A stretch of DNA of 64,000 nt. Source: Maricaulis sp. (GTDB lineage Bacteria; Pseudomonadota; Alphaproteobacteria; Caulobacterales; Maricaulaceae). Position numbers and translations under genes: made by a program. The notes below the pieces were generated by a model. The model ran no database searches and was not told the origin of the DNA. It saw only the letters and a list, made by a program, of their open reading frames with translations. The DNA lies in NCBI GenBank assembly GCA_002692855.1, contig NZMJ01000012.1:32709-96708 (forward strand), read 5' to 3'. Shown here piece after piece: positions 44,360 to 52,049 of this stretch (position 1 is its first letter; the number at the start of each line of letters is the position of its first letter).

Positions 44360-44977
44360 GTGTTCCAGTCCCTGATTGTGCTCGACGACGTGTTGCCCGA
44401 CGCCATGCGGGTGCGCGACGCTGCGCTGAAGCTGGACTATCCCGAGCCGGGCCCCGGCGCGCACTATCCGGGTCGAAACTCGGCGACGTCGCTGCGGCTT
44501 CCCGAACTCGACGCGCAGATCAGCGCGATTGTGGGCGAGACCCTTGTTCCCGGCACACCCGACCACGGCAGGTTCCGGATCACACGGGCCGGCGAACAGT
44601 CCGATCTCGATATCCATGTCGACCAGTGTCACTGGTCCGGCATCTTCTATCTGACGCGCCCCGAAGACTGCCAGGGCGGCACCGACTTCTTCCGCCACAA
44701 GGGCACCGGCGCCGATCACGCCCCGTACTCGCAAAAGCATCTCAGCGACTGGGGCTTTGCCTCCTACCGCGAGTTCGTCGAACGGGTGTCGAAGCCGCAT
44801 TCCAGGGACCGCTCGCAATGGGATCACCTCATGCGCGTGCCGATGAAGTTCAATCGCCTGGTCCTGTTCCGCCCCTGGCTGTGGCACACGGCGGGCCCGG
44901 CCTTTGGCGACTGCCCGGAGAATGCGCGCCTGATCTATCTGATGTTCTTCAACAGCGAGGGTCCGCTTCGGACCTGA
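44360..44977 (+). CDS. DUF6445 family (2-oxoglutarate-oxygenase-like) protein
   Basis: A 205-residue protein with a jelly-roll oxygenase look: His86-x-Asp88 (DIHVDQCHWSGIFYLT), distal His176 (LFRPWLWHTAGPAFGD) and Arg190 (ENARLIYLMFF), which fit the HxD...H iron triad and 2-oxoglutarate Arg of Fe(II) dioxygenases. The DUF6445 name is by resemblance. GTG at 44360 is the start; ribosome signals are weak (AGGA touching it). It precedes the bfd/bfr pair on the same strand, but a separate promoter stands between them. Confidence 0.72.
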   Translation: MFQSLIVLDDVLPDAMRVRDAALKLDYPEPGPGAHYPGRNSATSLRLPELDAQISAIVGETLVPGTPDHGRFRITRAGEQSDLDIHVDQCHWSGIFYLTRPEDCQGGTDFFRHKGTGADHAPYSQKHLSDWGFASYREFVERVSKPHSRDRSQWDHLMRVPMKFNRLVLFRPWLWHTAGPAFGDCPENARLIYLMFFNSEGPLRT

Positions 44978-44989
44978 ATGCCGCACCGT

Positions 44990-45029
44990 TGCGAACGTGT
45001 TTGACAATCATTCGCACTTGTGGCCCTAT
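44990..45029 (+). promoter_or_regulatory. promoter with candidate iron-responsive (Fur/Irr-like) operator of bfd-bfr
   Basis: TTGACA (45001-45006) and CCCTAT (45024-45029) are 17 nt apart. The -35 is embedded in TGACAATCATTCGCA (45002-45016), which resembles alphaproteobacterial Fur/Irr operators. An inverted pair TGCGAA (44990-44995) / TTCGCA (45011-45016) frames it. Iron control of the following bacterioferritin genes is expected but inferred. Confidence 0.5.
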
Positions 45030-45062
45030 TCCCTTCGGGATCGGAAGGGGTCACCTCGGACC

Positions 45063-45257
45063 ATGTATGTCTGCATCTGCAATGCGCTGAAACACGGCCA
45101 GTTGTCTGCGGCCGCATCCGACCCGCAGGTCGAGTCGGTGCCGCAGCTCTTCCAGTCGTGCGGCGCGCGTCCGCGCTGCGGCCGCTGCCTTGACGACATG
45201 GCCGATCTGATGACCGCCGTGCGCCAGCCCCAGTCTGCTGCGCTGGCCGCCGAATAG
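45063..45257 (+). CDS. bfd: bacterioferritin-associated ferredoxin
   Basis: A 64-residue [2Fe-2S] protein with the Bfd ligand set Cys4-x-Cys6 (MYVCICNALK) and Cys39-x2-Cys42 (RPRCGRC). Bfd docks on bacterioferritin and reduces its heme to release stored iron. It lies directly upstream of bfr (101-bp gap) and behind an iron-type promoter. The spacing before the second pair, CGARPRCGRC, contains an extra Cys33. The ATG at 45063 is where family similarity starts. Confidence 0.93.
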   Translation: MYVCICNALKHGQLSAAASDPQVESVPQLFQSCGARPRCGRCLDDMADLMTAVRQPQSAALAAE

Positions 45258-45357
45258 TTTTTCTGCACCTGATTATCGCTATCGCGCTTTGTGATTGGCC
45301 TCGCCCGCGAAACGGCTAGGTTGCGGGCAATCGCACACCAGCCAGCAGGAGAGAGCC

Positions 45358-45837
45358 ATGAAGGGCGACGCCACTGTAATCGAACATCTCAACAAGGCGC
45401 TGAAGCTCGAACTGGCCACGGTGAACCAGTATTTCCTGCATGCGCGTATGCTCAAGGACTGGGGCTTCGCCCGTCTGGCCAAGGTCGAGTACGACGAATC
45501 CATCGACGAGATGAAGCATGCCGACGCGCTGATCGAGCGCATCCTTTTCCTCGAGGGCCTGCCCAATGTTCAGGATCTCGGCCGCATCTATATCGGCGAG
45601 ACGGTCAAGGAATGCCTGGAGTGCGATCTGCGCGCCGAGCGCAACGCCCATCCCGTCTACATCGCCGCGATCGAGTATTGCGAGTCCGTCAAGGACTACG
45701 TCTCGCGCCAGTTGCTCGACGAAATCCTGAAATCCGAGGAAGACCATATCGACTTCCTGGAAACCCAGCTGGGCCTGATCGAGAAGCTCGGCGAACAGCG
45801 CTACATGCAGGCCCAGATGTATGCGGGCGACGACTGA
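45358..45837 (+). CDS. bfr: bacterioferritin
   Basis: A 159-residue subunit starting [31 protein letters not shown]. Ferroxidase ligands fall at E. coli-equivalent positions: Glu18, Glu51, His54, Glu94, Glu127 and His130. The heme axial Met52 is present ([21 protein letters not shown]). Twenty-four subunits form the iron-storage shell. GGAG sits upstream of ATG 45358. Partner of bfd just upstream. Confidence 0.97.
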   Translation: MKGDATVIEHLNKALKLELATVNQYFLHARMLKDWGFARLAKVEYDESIDEMKHADALIERILFLEGLPNVQDLGRIYIGETVKECLECDLRAERNAHPVYIAAIEYCESVKDYVSRQLLDEILKSEEDHIDFLETQLGLIEKLGEQRYMQAQMYAGDD

Positions 45838-45858
45838 CCGCCGCCGTCCGCCGCCGCC

Positions 45859-48357
45859 TCAGTTCGCGAACGGATCACTGAAACGCTCATCTGTCAGGAA
45901 GGCCTGATCGGTCAGCGTGTTCATGAACGCCTCCAGCGCCAACTTCTCCGCGTCCGTTAGGTTGAGCCTTTGCGGATTGCGGCCCTGCCGCAGCCGGACA
46001 TCGAGATTGGGATTGTTCTGAACGCCCGAATTATAGAATTCGATCACCTCGGCCAGGGTCGTGAAGCGTCCGTCATGCATGAATTGCGGACGCACCGCGA
46101 CATTGCGCAATGACGGTGACTTGAACGCGCCATTGCCGGCGCCGTCATCGGCGTCATTCGTGGCATCAAGACCGATATTGTGGATGTCATCACTGATATG
46201 GGCGAGCGTGGTGTGACAGGTCGAGCAGTTGAGCGCCTGCACCGTCGATCCCGGCACCGGCATGAAGAGCTGCAGGCCGAGATATTCCTGGTCCGTCAGC
46301 TCCGCCCGGAAAGCGGCTGACCCCAAGGGTCCCGCCGCCAGCGCCTGGTCAAAGCGGGACGTATAGCTCGTCATCGCGCGGACGAACTGCCCCATCGCCA
46401 GCGCCATGCGCTCGGTCGTGACCGTGGCATCGCCAAATGTGTCGGTGAACAGATCGGCATAGAAGTCCTCGGCCGCAATGCGCGCCACGGCCTGGTCGAG
46501 CGGCAGGCCCATCTCCACGGCATCGGCGATCGGCATCAGCGTCTGGTCTTCGAGCGTATCGGCGCGCTCGTCCCAGAAGAAATGCCCGCGAGCGTAATAC
46601 CGGGCATTCGACAGTCCCGGAGAATGCCGCCCGGTCAGGCCGCCCTCGAAGCCGGACGACAGGGCCCCGTCATCGGAAAAGCCGAGCGCCTGGATGTGAC
46701 ACGATGCGCACGAGATCGCGTTGTTGATCGATAATCGCCGGTCATAGAACAGCACCCGCCCGAGCGTTGCGCCCGGATTGGTGACCGGATTGTCGATAGG
46801 CGTGTTGTCCGCTGCCGCCACCTGACCGCCTCGGTAGTGCGCGGGCAGGGGGATGTCGGCATCGGCGTAGAGGTAGCGCACCTCAGGCAGGATAGGCTCG
46901 GTCAGCAGGGTCCGGATCGCCACCGTCGTGGACCCGCGCACCGCCGCGCCTTCGCTGAACACGACCCGGATGCGGTTGTTCGCGGGATCGAAGCCAACCG
47001 GTATGTCAGCGGTCGCGAAGACGCCGAAACTGGGCGTCGCCCCGCTGGCCATGTCGAGCGTTACGGAAGCGGCGGGGCTGGCCAGGCACGCCCCGGTCGC
47101 CGGACTGGTCTGGCACACCCGGACGGTCACCGGAATCGCTGAGGTCGGAGCCGCAGAGACGGTGATCGTTCCGGACGCCCCGACATTGGCTGTTGCGACC
47201 GCAAACGGCCCGCGCCGCTGACGGTCATGGATATCCACAACGCCGGGCAGGGAGTTCAACCCGACCGCCGCGCCCGTTTCACTGATCGCGATGATGTCCG
47301 GTACGGCGTTGGTCGAGGCCGAGAACCAGAGCGTATTCACGCCCGACGTCACCACCGCCGAATCCCGGTTGGTGCAGGTGAACTCGACCGGCAGGTCTCC
47401 GCCCGGCTCGAATGCCGCGGAGGGCGTGAACGAGAAAAGATAGGACTGCGCACCATTGGCCGGAATGTTGACCGCCGTGTCCGCCACACCGGTCGGCAGG
47501 TTCAGCGCATCGGTTACCTGGTAGGAAAAGCTGCCGGCCGGAGCGGCGCCCGTCAGCGCCAGTCCGCACGCCGCCGCTTCGCTCGCGCCGGCGTTGATGA
47601 TGGTCGCGAACGCGGTGGCCGGATTGCCAACCTGCACCGCCCGGCTGGACGGAAGCACGGCGGCAACGATCACATCGGCCGCGATGGCGTCGAGCGCGGC
47701 AAGCGCGATTCCGGGCGTCGCCGATTGCCCGGCTTCGGCGCCGCGCAGCGCGGTCAGCTCCAGCGTCACATCGCGTCCCGCTTCCGCAAGCGCCGCATTG
47801 ACTGCCTCGGCCAGGTGCTGGGCCCGCAGTCGCGAGGCCAGGCCGTGCCGCCGCACGAAGCTGTCGCTCAACCGGGCCTCGATCTCGATGACACCGGACT
47901 GCACCGCCGGAAGGGTTGCCAGTGTGCGCGAAACGACAAGGCGCTCCTCGGCGCCGAGATCCGCGAGGGCCAAGCTGCCGGGTGACAGCCATTCCCCGCG
48001 CCCGCCGGATGAAGGCCGCCAGCCTTCCATGCCTGCGGCCGCGTAAAATCCCGTGCCGCCCAGCGTCAGGCGGACGGGCTCGCCGCTGCCGTCGACATGG
48101 CCGGTGATCGCGACGTCGCCGAGCGGCCGCGCGCGGACCGTGTCAATCCGCACCCGAACGCCGGCAGCGCCGTCGGGCAGGCGCACCACCATTCCTGGCC
48201 GCAGGGGTGTGGCGGCGTCCAGCGGCAGGGCCGTGTTCGGTTCCGACAGGTCAATGAGCGTGTGGGCGGGGGTGAAATTCTGTCCGTCTGACGGCGCGGC
48301 GGCAGCCAGGATAACGGCAATCGACAGCGCTCGGGCGCTGCTGTGGATCCGGGTCAA
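45859..48357 (-). CDS. MauG/CcpA-type di-heme cytochrome c peroxidase with long Ig/CARDB-like N-terminus
   Basis: An 832-residue exported protein. Residues 1-26 form a signal peptide. About 200-500 are strand-rich, with CARDB-like segments (NPATAFATIINAGASEAAACGLALTG, SYLFSFTPSAAFEPGG). About 520-832 form the di-heme peroxidase with two c-type heme sites, CASCH and CSTCH, and the family block SPSLRNVAVRPQFMHDGRFTTLAEVIEFYN. It probably reduces hydrogen peroxide or oxidises a partner in the periplasm. The start is a TTG at 48357: AGGAAGGA lies 6 nt upstream. The N-terminal half is unusually large for this family. Confidence 0.85.
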   Translation of the reverse strand: MTRIHSSARALSIAVILAAAAPSDGQNFTPAHTLIDLSEPNTALPLDAATPLRPGMVVRLPDGAAGVRVRIDTVRARPLGDVAITGHVDGSGEPVRLTLGGTGFYAAAGMEGWRPSSGGRGEWLSPGSLALADLGAEERLVVSRTLATLPAVQSGVIEIEARLSDSFVRRHGLASRLRAQHLAEAVNAALAEAGRDVTLELTALRGAEAGQSATPGIALAALDAIAADVIVAAVLPSSRAVQVGNPATAFATIINAGASEAAACGLALTGAAPAGSFSYQVTDALNLPTGVADTAVNIPANGAQSYLFSFTPSAAFEPGGDLPVEFTCTNRDSAVVTSGVNTLWFSASTNAVPDIIAISETGAAVGLNSLPGVVDIHDRQRRGPFAVATANVGASGTITVSAAPTSAIPVTVRVCQTSPATGACLASPAASVTLDMASGATPSFGVFATADIPVGFDPANNRIRVVFSEGAAVRGSTTVAIRTLLTEPILPEVRYLYADADIPLPAHYRGGQVAAADNTPIDNPVTNPGATLGRVLFYDRRLSINNAISCASCHIQALGFSDDGALSSGFEGGLTGRHSPGLSNARYYARGHFFWDERADTLEDQTLMPIADAVEMGLPLDQAVARIAAEDFYADLFTDTFGDATVTTERMALAMGQFVRAMTSYTSRFDQALAAGPLGSAAFRAELTDQEYLGLQLFMPVPGSTVQALNCSTCHTTLAHISDDIHNIGLDATNDADDGAGNGAFKSPSLRNVAVRPQFMHDGRFTTLAEVIEFYNSGVQNNPNLDVRLRQGRNPQRLNLTDAEKLALEAFMNTLTDQAFLTDERFSDPFAN

Positions 48358-48473
48358 ACCTTGTCCTTCCTGTCCGGTTGCAACAAGCGCGTCGTCCCCG
48401 ACACCTTGAACGCAGGAAGTCTTCCCGATCCGTCGCGATAAACCGGATATAATTCCGTAAGCATGGCGCGGGG

Positions 48474-48503
48474 TTGCGGAGACGGGGGCGCAATCCCTAT
48501 ATC
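48474..48503 (+). promoter_or_regulatory. candidate promoter of the DJ-1/PfpI gene
   Basis: TTGCGG (48474-48479), 18-nt spacer, TATATC (48498-48503), about 75 bp upstream of the GTG start at 48581. The rest of 48358-48580 also has to serve the divergent peroxidase gene; TATATAAT-like sequence occurs near 48449. Confidence 0.45.
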
Positions 48504-48580
48504 CAACGCGTAGCCAAACAGAAAAATCAGTCGAGCGCGTGGGTCAGCGCAAAGCCCTGCCGCGCGCGAAAGGAGGCCAT

Positions 48581-49069
48581 GTGAATCGTTTTACCCGCCG
48601 TCGCCCACAGCTTAAGGGCCGTGTCGCCGCCATCGCCAGCGACCGTCTCAACGCCGATGATCTTATGAATGCCACCCGGCCGCTCGAACGCGCCGGCTTC
48701 GGTGTCGCTGTCGTCACAGGTGGAGAGACGATGCTCACAGCCCGCTCCGAACGCGCCGACGATGTCCAGCTCATGGCCGCGTCGACCATCGGGGATATGG
48801 ACTTTGACCGTTACTGCGCGCTGATCCTTCCGGGCGGCGTGAACGAAATCACCGACTCGGCCCGCCTCGTCGCGGACCGCTTCCTGGCTGCCGGCAAGCC
48901 GATCATTGCGATGTCCGATGGTGTCGCCCTGCTCGCCGCTGCCGCCAACGCGCCGGAAGCTGCCGATGCGCCTGCCGCGATCTCGATGCGCGGCCAGGTC
49001 TTCGCCGCCCGCGGCGAAACCGCCATTGAAGATGCGACCGAATTGTTCGCCGAGGGCCTCGTGGCCTGA
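48581..49069 (+). CDS. DJ-1/PfpI family protein
   Basis: A 162-residue protein with the class I amidotransferase-like fold: RVAAIASDRLNADDLMNATRPLERAGFGVAVV, DRYCALILPGGVNEI, RFLAAGKPIIAMSDGVALLAAA. The usual nucleophile elbow Cys (AxCHG) is replaced by MSDGVA, so glyoxalase or protease activity is unlikely. GTG 48581 is the start; AAAGGAGG lies 4 nt before it. The same bases also spell ATG-TGA out of frame (48579-48584). A terminator follows. Confidence 0.72.
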   Translation: MNRFTRRRPQLKGRVAAIASDRLNADDLMNATRPLERAGFGVAVVTGGETMLTARSERADDVQLMAASTIGDMDFDRYCALILPGGVNEITDSARLVADRFLAAGKPIIAMSDGVALLAAAANAPEAADAPAAISMRGQVFAARGETAIEDATELFAEGLVA

Positions 49070-49096
49070 CGTCTACCGAACAGTCCGCGTTTCAGG

Positions 49097-49129
49097 AACG
49101 GCCCCGGAAAACCGGGGCCGTTTCTTTTT
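49097..49129 (+). terminator. rho-independent terminator after the DJ-1/PfpI gene
   Basis: AACGGCCCCGG (49097-49107), AAAA loop, CCGGGGCCGTT (49112-49122), then TCTTTTT. Strong 11-bp stem. Confidence 0.93.
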
Positions 49130-49154
49130 GCCCGCGCGGCGCTAGGCTGTCGCC

Positions 49155-50267
49155 ATGAAAACGATTTTCCGGCTTGCCCTGCCCGCCCTCTGCCTCATGC
49201 TGACGACCATGCCGGCACGCGCAGACACCCCCGATCCCGAACTCGCGAACCGCTTTGCGCGCCTCGCCCTGGACTGCGTCCAGCGCGAATATCCCAACAA
49301 GATCGCCCACGTTCTCCAGTCCGCCGACGATGCCCGCGCGCCCAGTGAACTGACGCCGGTCTTCTACGGCTGTTATGACTGGCATTCGGCGGTGCACGGC
49401 CACTGGCTGCTGGTTCGCCTGCTGCGGCTGATGCCTGACGGGGAATTCGCTGCCGAAGCGGAAGCGGCGCTCGCCCACAATTTCACCCCCGATCGCGTTG
49501 CAGGCGAAGTGGCCTATTTTGCCGGCGACGGCCGCGCCAGCTTTGAGCGCCCCTATGGCCTCGCCTGGCTGCTGCAATTGATGAGCGAACTGCGCGAGTG
49601 GGACGACCCGCGTGCCCGTGAATGGGCCGAAACGCTGGCGCCGCTCGAAGCGGTCGTCGCGGATCGCTACCGCGCCTGGTTGCCCAACCTCGCCTATCCG
49701 ATCCGGATCGGGACGCACAACCAGTCGGCCTTCGGTCTCGCCCTGGCACTGGACTGGACCCGGACCACCGGCGATGCCGAACTCGAACAACTCATCACCT
49801 CGAAAGTCCTTGAATTTCATCTCGAGGACACGGCCTGCCCGCTCGGCTACGAACCGTCAGGCGAGGATTTCCTTTCGCCCTGCCTTTACGAAGCCGACCT
49901 GATGCGCCGCGTCCTGCCTGGCGCCGTCTTCTCGGCCTGGCTGTCCGACTTCCTGCCCGGCATCCCCGAGGACGGGACCGGTGACTGGCTCGAACCGGGC
50001 GTGGTGCTCGACGCCAGCGATGGCAAGCTGGTGCATCTCGACGGCGTGAACCTGTCGCGCGCCTGGAATCTCGAAGCGATCGCGGGTGCGCTGCCGGTCG
50101 GCGACCCGCGGATCGCGTCGCTTCAGGCTGCCGCCGATATTCACCGTGAAACCGGTCTCGCCTCGGTGACGGACGAGCATTATGAGGGCGGTCACTGGCT
50201 CGGCAGTTTTGCGACCTATCTGGTAACCGGACGCGGTCTGGATGTGCCGCAGGCGACGGAGGACTGA
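49155..50267 (+). CDS. DUF2891 family exported protein
   Basis: A 370-residue precursor with signal peptide (cleavage near PARA). Family blocks: FARLALDCVQREYPNKIAHVLQSADDARAPSELTPVFYGCYDWHSAVHGHW, ERPYGLAWLLQL, RIGTHNQSAFGLALALDW, SPCLYEADLMRRVLP and EHYEGGHWLGSFATYL. DUF2891 is an alpha/alpha-barrel-like family with no assigned reaction; its conserved Asp/His/Trp pattern suggests a sugar-binding or glycoside-active site (inference). Only 3 bp separate it from the DUF4287 gene. Confidence 0.85.
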   Translation: MKTIFRLALPALCLMLTTMPARADTPDPELANRFARLALDCVQREYPNKIAHVLQSADDARAPSELTPVFYGCYDWHSAVHGHWLLVRLLRLMPDGEFAAEAEAALAHNFTPDRVAGEVAYFAGDGRASFERPYGLAWLLQLMSELREWDDPRAREWAETLAPLEAVVADRYRAWLPNLAYPIRIGTHNQSAFGLALALDWTRTTGDAELEQLITSKVLEFHLEDTACPLGYEPSGEDFLSPCLYEADLMRRVLPGAVFSAWLSDFLPGIPEDGTGDWLEPGVVLDASDGKLVHLDGVNLSRAWNLEAIAGALPVGDPRIASLQAAADIHRETGLASVTDEHYEGGHWLGSFATYLVTGRGLDVPQATED

Positions 50268-50270
50268 CCC

Positions 50271-50834
50271 ATGGCAAGTCCCGAGGAAATGGCCGCTTCG
50301 ATGGAGGCCAACCTGGCCGAGAAGACCGGCAAATCGCTCCCCGAATGGGTGAAGATCGTCAAGGCATCCGATGCGTCCCGGCACGGCGAGATCGTCAAGA
50401 TGCTGAAAACCGGACACGGCATGACCCACGGCTATGCCAATCTGGTGGCGCACCGGGCTCTCGCATCGGCCGCAGATATGGCCGAGCCGGACGATCTCGT
50501 CGCGGCTCAATACTCCGGCAAGAAAGCGCATTTGAAACCGGTCTATGACCGTCTGGTCGGCGAGATCGCGACATTCGGACCCGAGGCCGAACTGACGCCG
50601 AAGAAAACCTATGTCAGCCTCCGGCGGAAGAAGCAGTTCGCCCTGATCCAGCCCTCCACCGCCACGCGCGTCGATGTCGGCATCAATCTGGGCGATGCGC
50701 CGGCATCCGGCCGCCTCGAAGCGTCGGGCAGTTTCAACACGATGGTCAGCCACCGTGTCCGGCTCGAAGACGAGAGCGATGTCGACGACGAGCTGATGGG
50801 TTGGCTGAAGGCGGCCTACGACCGCGCCGGATAG
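50271..50834 (+). CDS. DUF4287/DUF5655 domain-containing protein
   Basis: A 187-residue soluble protein. DUF4287 (about 1-75): EEMAASMEANLAEKTGKSLPEWVKIV and MLKTGHGMTHGYANLVAHRAL. DUF5655 (about 80-187): YDRLVGEIATFGPEAELTPKKTYVSLRRKKQFALIQPSTATRVDVGINLGD. The second domain is seen in proteins that bind nucleic acid or methyltransferase-like partners, but its function is open. It follows the DUF2891 gene with a 3-bp gap. Confidence 0.85.
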   Translation: MASPEEMAASMEANLAEKTGKSLPEWVKIVKASDASRHGEIVKMLKTGHGMTHGYANLVAHRALASAADMAEPDDLVAAQYSGKKAHLKPVYDRLVGEIATFGPEAELTPKKTYVSLRRKKQFALIQPSTATRVDVGINLGDAPASGRLEASGSFNTMVSHRVRLEDESDVDDELMGWLKAAYDRAG

Positions 50835-50979
50835 ACTGCCTGTCTGTCCTGTCCGGAAAAACAGTTTTCACGCCCTCGTGATGCAGCGTGCGCTTCAAAA
50901 AAGCCGCAAACGACCCATATCTGCATTTCACTTCACCGGATGCTTGAATAGTCCGGGATGAAAAAGACGAGGAAAAACA

Positions 50980-51078
50980 ATGAAATCGGTTGCGTCGATT
51001 TTTCTGGCGCTGGTTGTGCTCGCAGCTTCGGCTGCAGCGTGGTCTTCCGTTTCGGAAGTCACACTCTATATCGCCTGA
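50980..51078 (+). CDS. 32-residue secreted or membrane peptide
   Basis: A short frame reading MKSVASIFLALVVLAASA, then about 14 residues (AAWSSVSEVTLYIA). It is a signal-peptide-like hydrophobic core with a short tail. GAGGAAA lies 8 nt before the ATG, an excellent ribosome site. It stands 145 bp after DUF4287 and 40 bp before the C-rich-loop RNA candidate. Without homologues it is only a candidate. Confidence 0.45.
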   Translation: MKSVASIFLALVVLAASAAAWSSVSEVTLYIA

Positions 51079-51117
51079 ACAGACACTTTTTACTTCTCAG
51101 GAAGCGTAAAGTGATCG

Positions 51118-51201
51118 GACCTCAATGTGCGTCCCCCCAGCCTGCCATTTGAGGTCTGACAGGCACCGTCGGGCTCCCCCCTGTCCCTGCCCGGCGGTGC
51201 C
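51118..51201 (+). ncRNA. candidate small RNA: two stems with C-rich loops
   Basis: First stem GACCTCAA (51118-51125) / TTGAGGTC (51149-51156) with a 23-nt loop containing CGTCCCCCC. Second stem GGCACCG-T-CGGGC (51162-51174) / GCCCG-G-CGGTGCC (51189-51201) with loop TCCCCCCTGTCCCT. The pyrimidine-rich, anti-Shine-Dalgarno-like loops resemble those at 24964-25117, including the same CGTCCCCCC. Tail CCTTCCTTCTCC lacks a clean T-run, so a terminator role is less likely than RNA function. Confidence 0.5.
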
Positions 51202-51213
51202 GCCTTCCTTCTC

Positions 51214-51900
51214 CTACCAGGGCAGGATTTCTCCCGATTGATGCCAGAAGCTGCCCGACGTCTCGATTGTGAGATCGTCGAGAATAGCCTGCTGTCCGGC
51301 CACGCTCTCTTCGACGCTCAGAAGGGCATTGTCTCCGCCCATGTCGGTCTGGACCCAGCCCGGATGCAGGATCGCGACCGCAATGCCGCGCGGCTTCAGG
51401 TCCACCGCCAATGACTTGCCGATCGCATTGAGTGCGGCCTTTGAGGGCCGGTAGACATAGCCGCTGCCCGAGCTGTTGTCGGCGATTGAACCCATCCGGC
51501 TCGATTGCAGGGCAATCTTCTTGTGCGCGGATGCCGCTACCTTGTCGGCGAAGGCCTGTGCCAGCATCAACGGACCCAATGCATTGATCCGCAGCGCCTC
51601 GATCCAGGCATCGGGTGCGACGTGTCCGAACGCCTGCTCGCCGCGCTCTGCGCCCATCACACCGGCATTCGCGAACAAAAGGTCGACAGGCGCGTCGATC
51701 GAGCGGGCGAGCTGGTTCGCATCGTCCGGGCTCGCGGCGTCATAACGGTAGATGTGCAGTTTTCCATTCAGTGCGCCGAGCGCGTCGGCGGCATCGGGAT
51801 TGCGGCAGGCGGCGTGCACCGTCCAGCCGCGTTCCAGGTAGCGTTTGGCGTGAGCCAGGCCCAAGCCGCGATTGGCGCCTGTGATGACAGTGACGGGCAT
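51214..51900 (-). CDS. short-chain dehydrogenase/reductase (SDR)
   Basis: A 228-residue Rossmann oxidoreductase. Coenzyme motif TGANRGLG (7-14); NNAG-equivalent FANAGVMG; catalytic Ser133/134 (LQSSRMGS) with Tyr150-x3-Lys154 (YRPSK). The Y-x3-K pair is intact. Atypical short chain resembling the C-factor/YbbO-like SDR subgroup. ATG 51900 has AAGGAA upstream; a start at 51954 lacks support. It is divergent from the glutamate dehydrogenase, 149 bp between starts. Confidence 0.88.
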   Translation of the reverse strand: MPVTVITGANRGLGLAHAKRYLERGWTVHAACRNPDAADALGALNGKLHIYRYDAASPDDANQLARSIDAPVDLLFANAGVMGAERGEQAFGHVAPDAWIEALRINALGPLMLAQAFADKVAASAHKKIALQSSRMGSIADNSSGSGYVYRPSKAALNAIGKSLAVDLKPRGIAVAILHPGWVQTDMGGDNALLSVEESVAGQQAILDDLTIETSGSFWHQSGEILPW

Positions 51901-52049
51901 CGGTATTTCCTTCTTGCAAGCTGAAGCCGAATGGGAAACTAGCGGTCCTGGCAAATCAGTCGACCCGGCGGCTGACCTGCCTTGCGAACCGCGTCAGGGT
52001 GGCTAGGCTCGCATATCGGTTTCGAACCGCAGGCAAAGGGGCTTTGTCC

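Noticed and set aside
50958..51152. 64-codon frame starting at 50958 as the real gene instead of the 32-residue peptide
   Set aside because: It has no good ribosome site and no protein-like pattern, and runs through the hairpin region; the overlapping 50980 frame has a strong ribosome site and a signal-peptide pattern.
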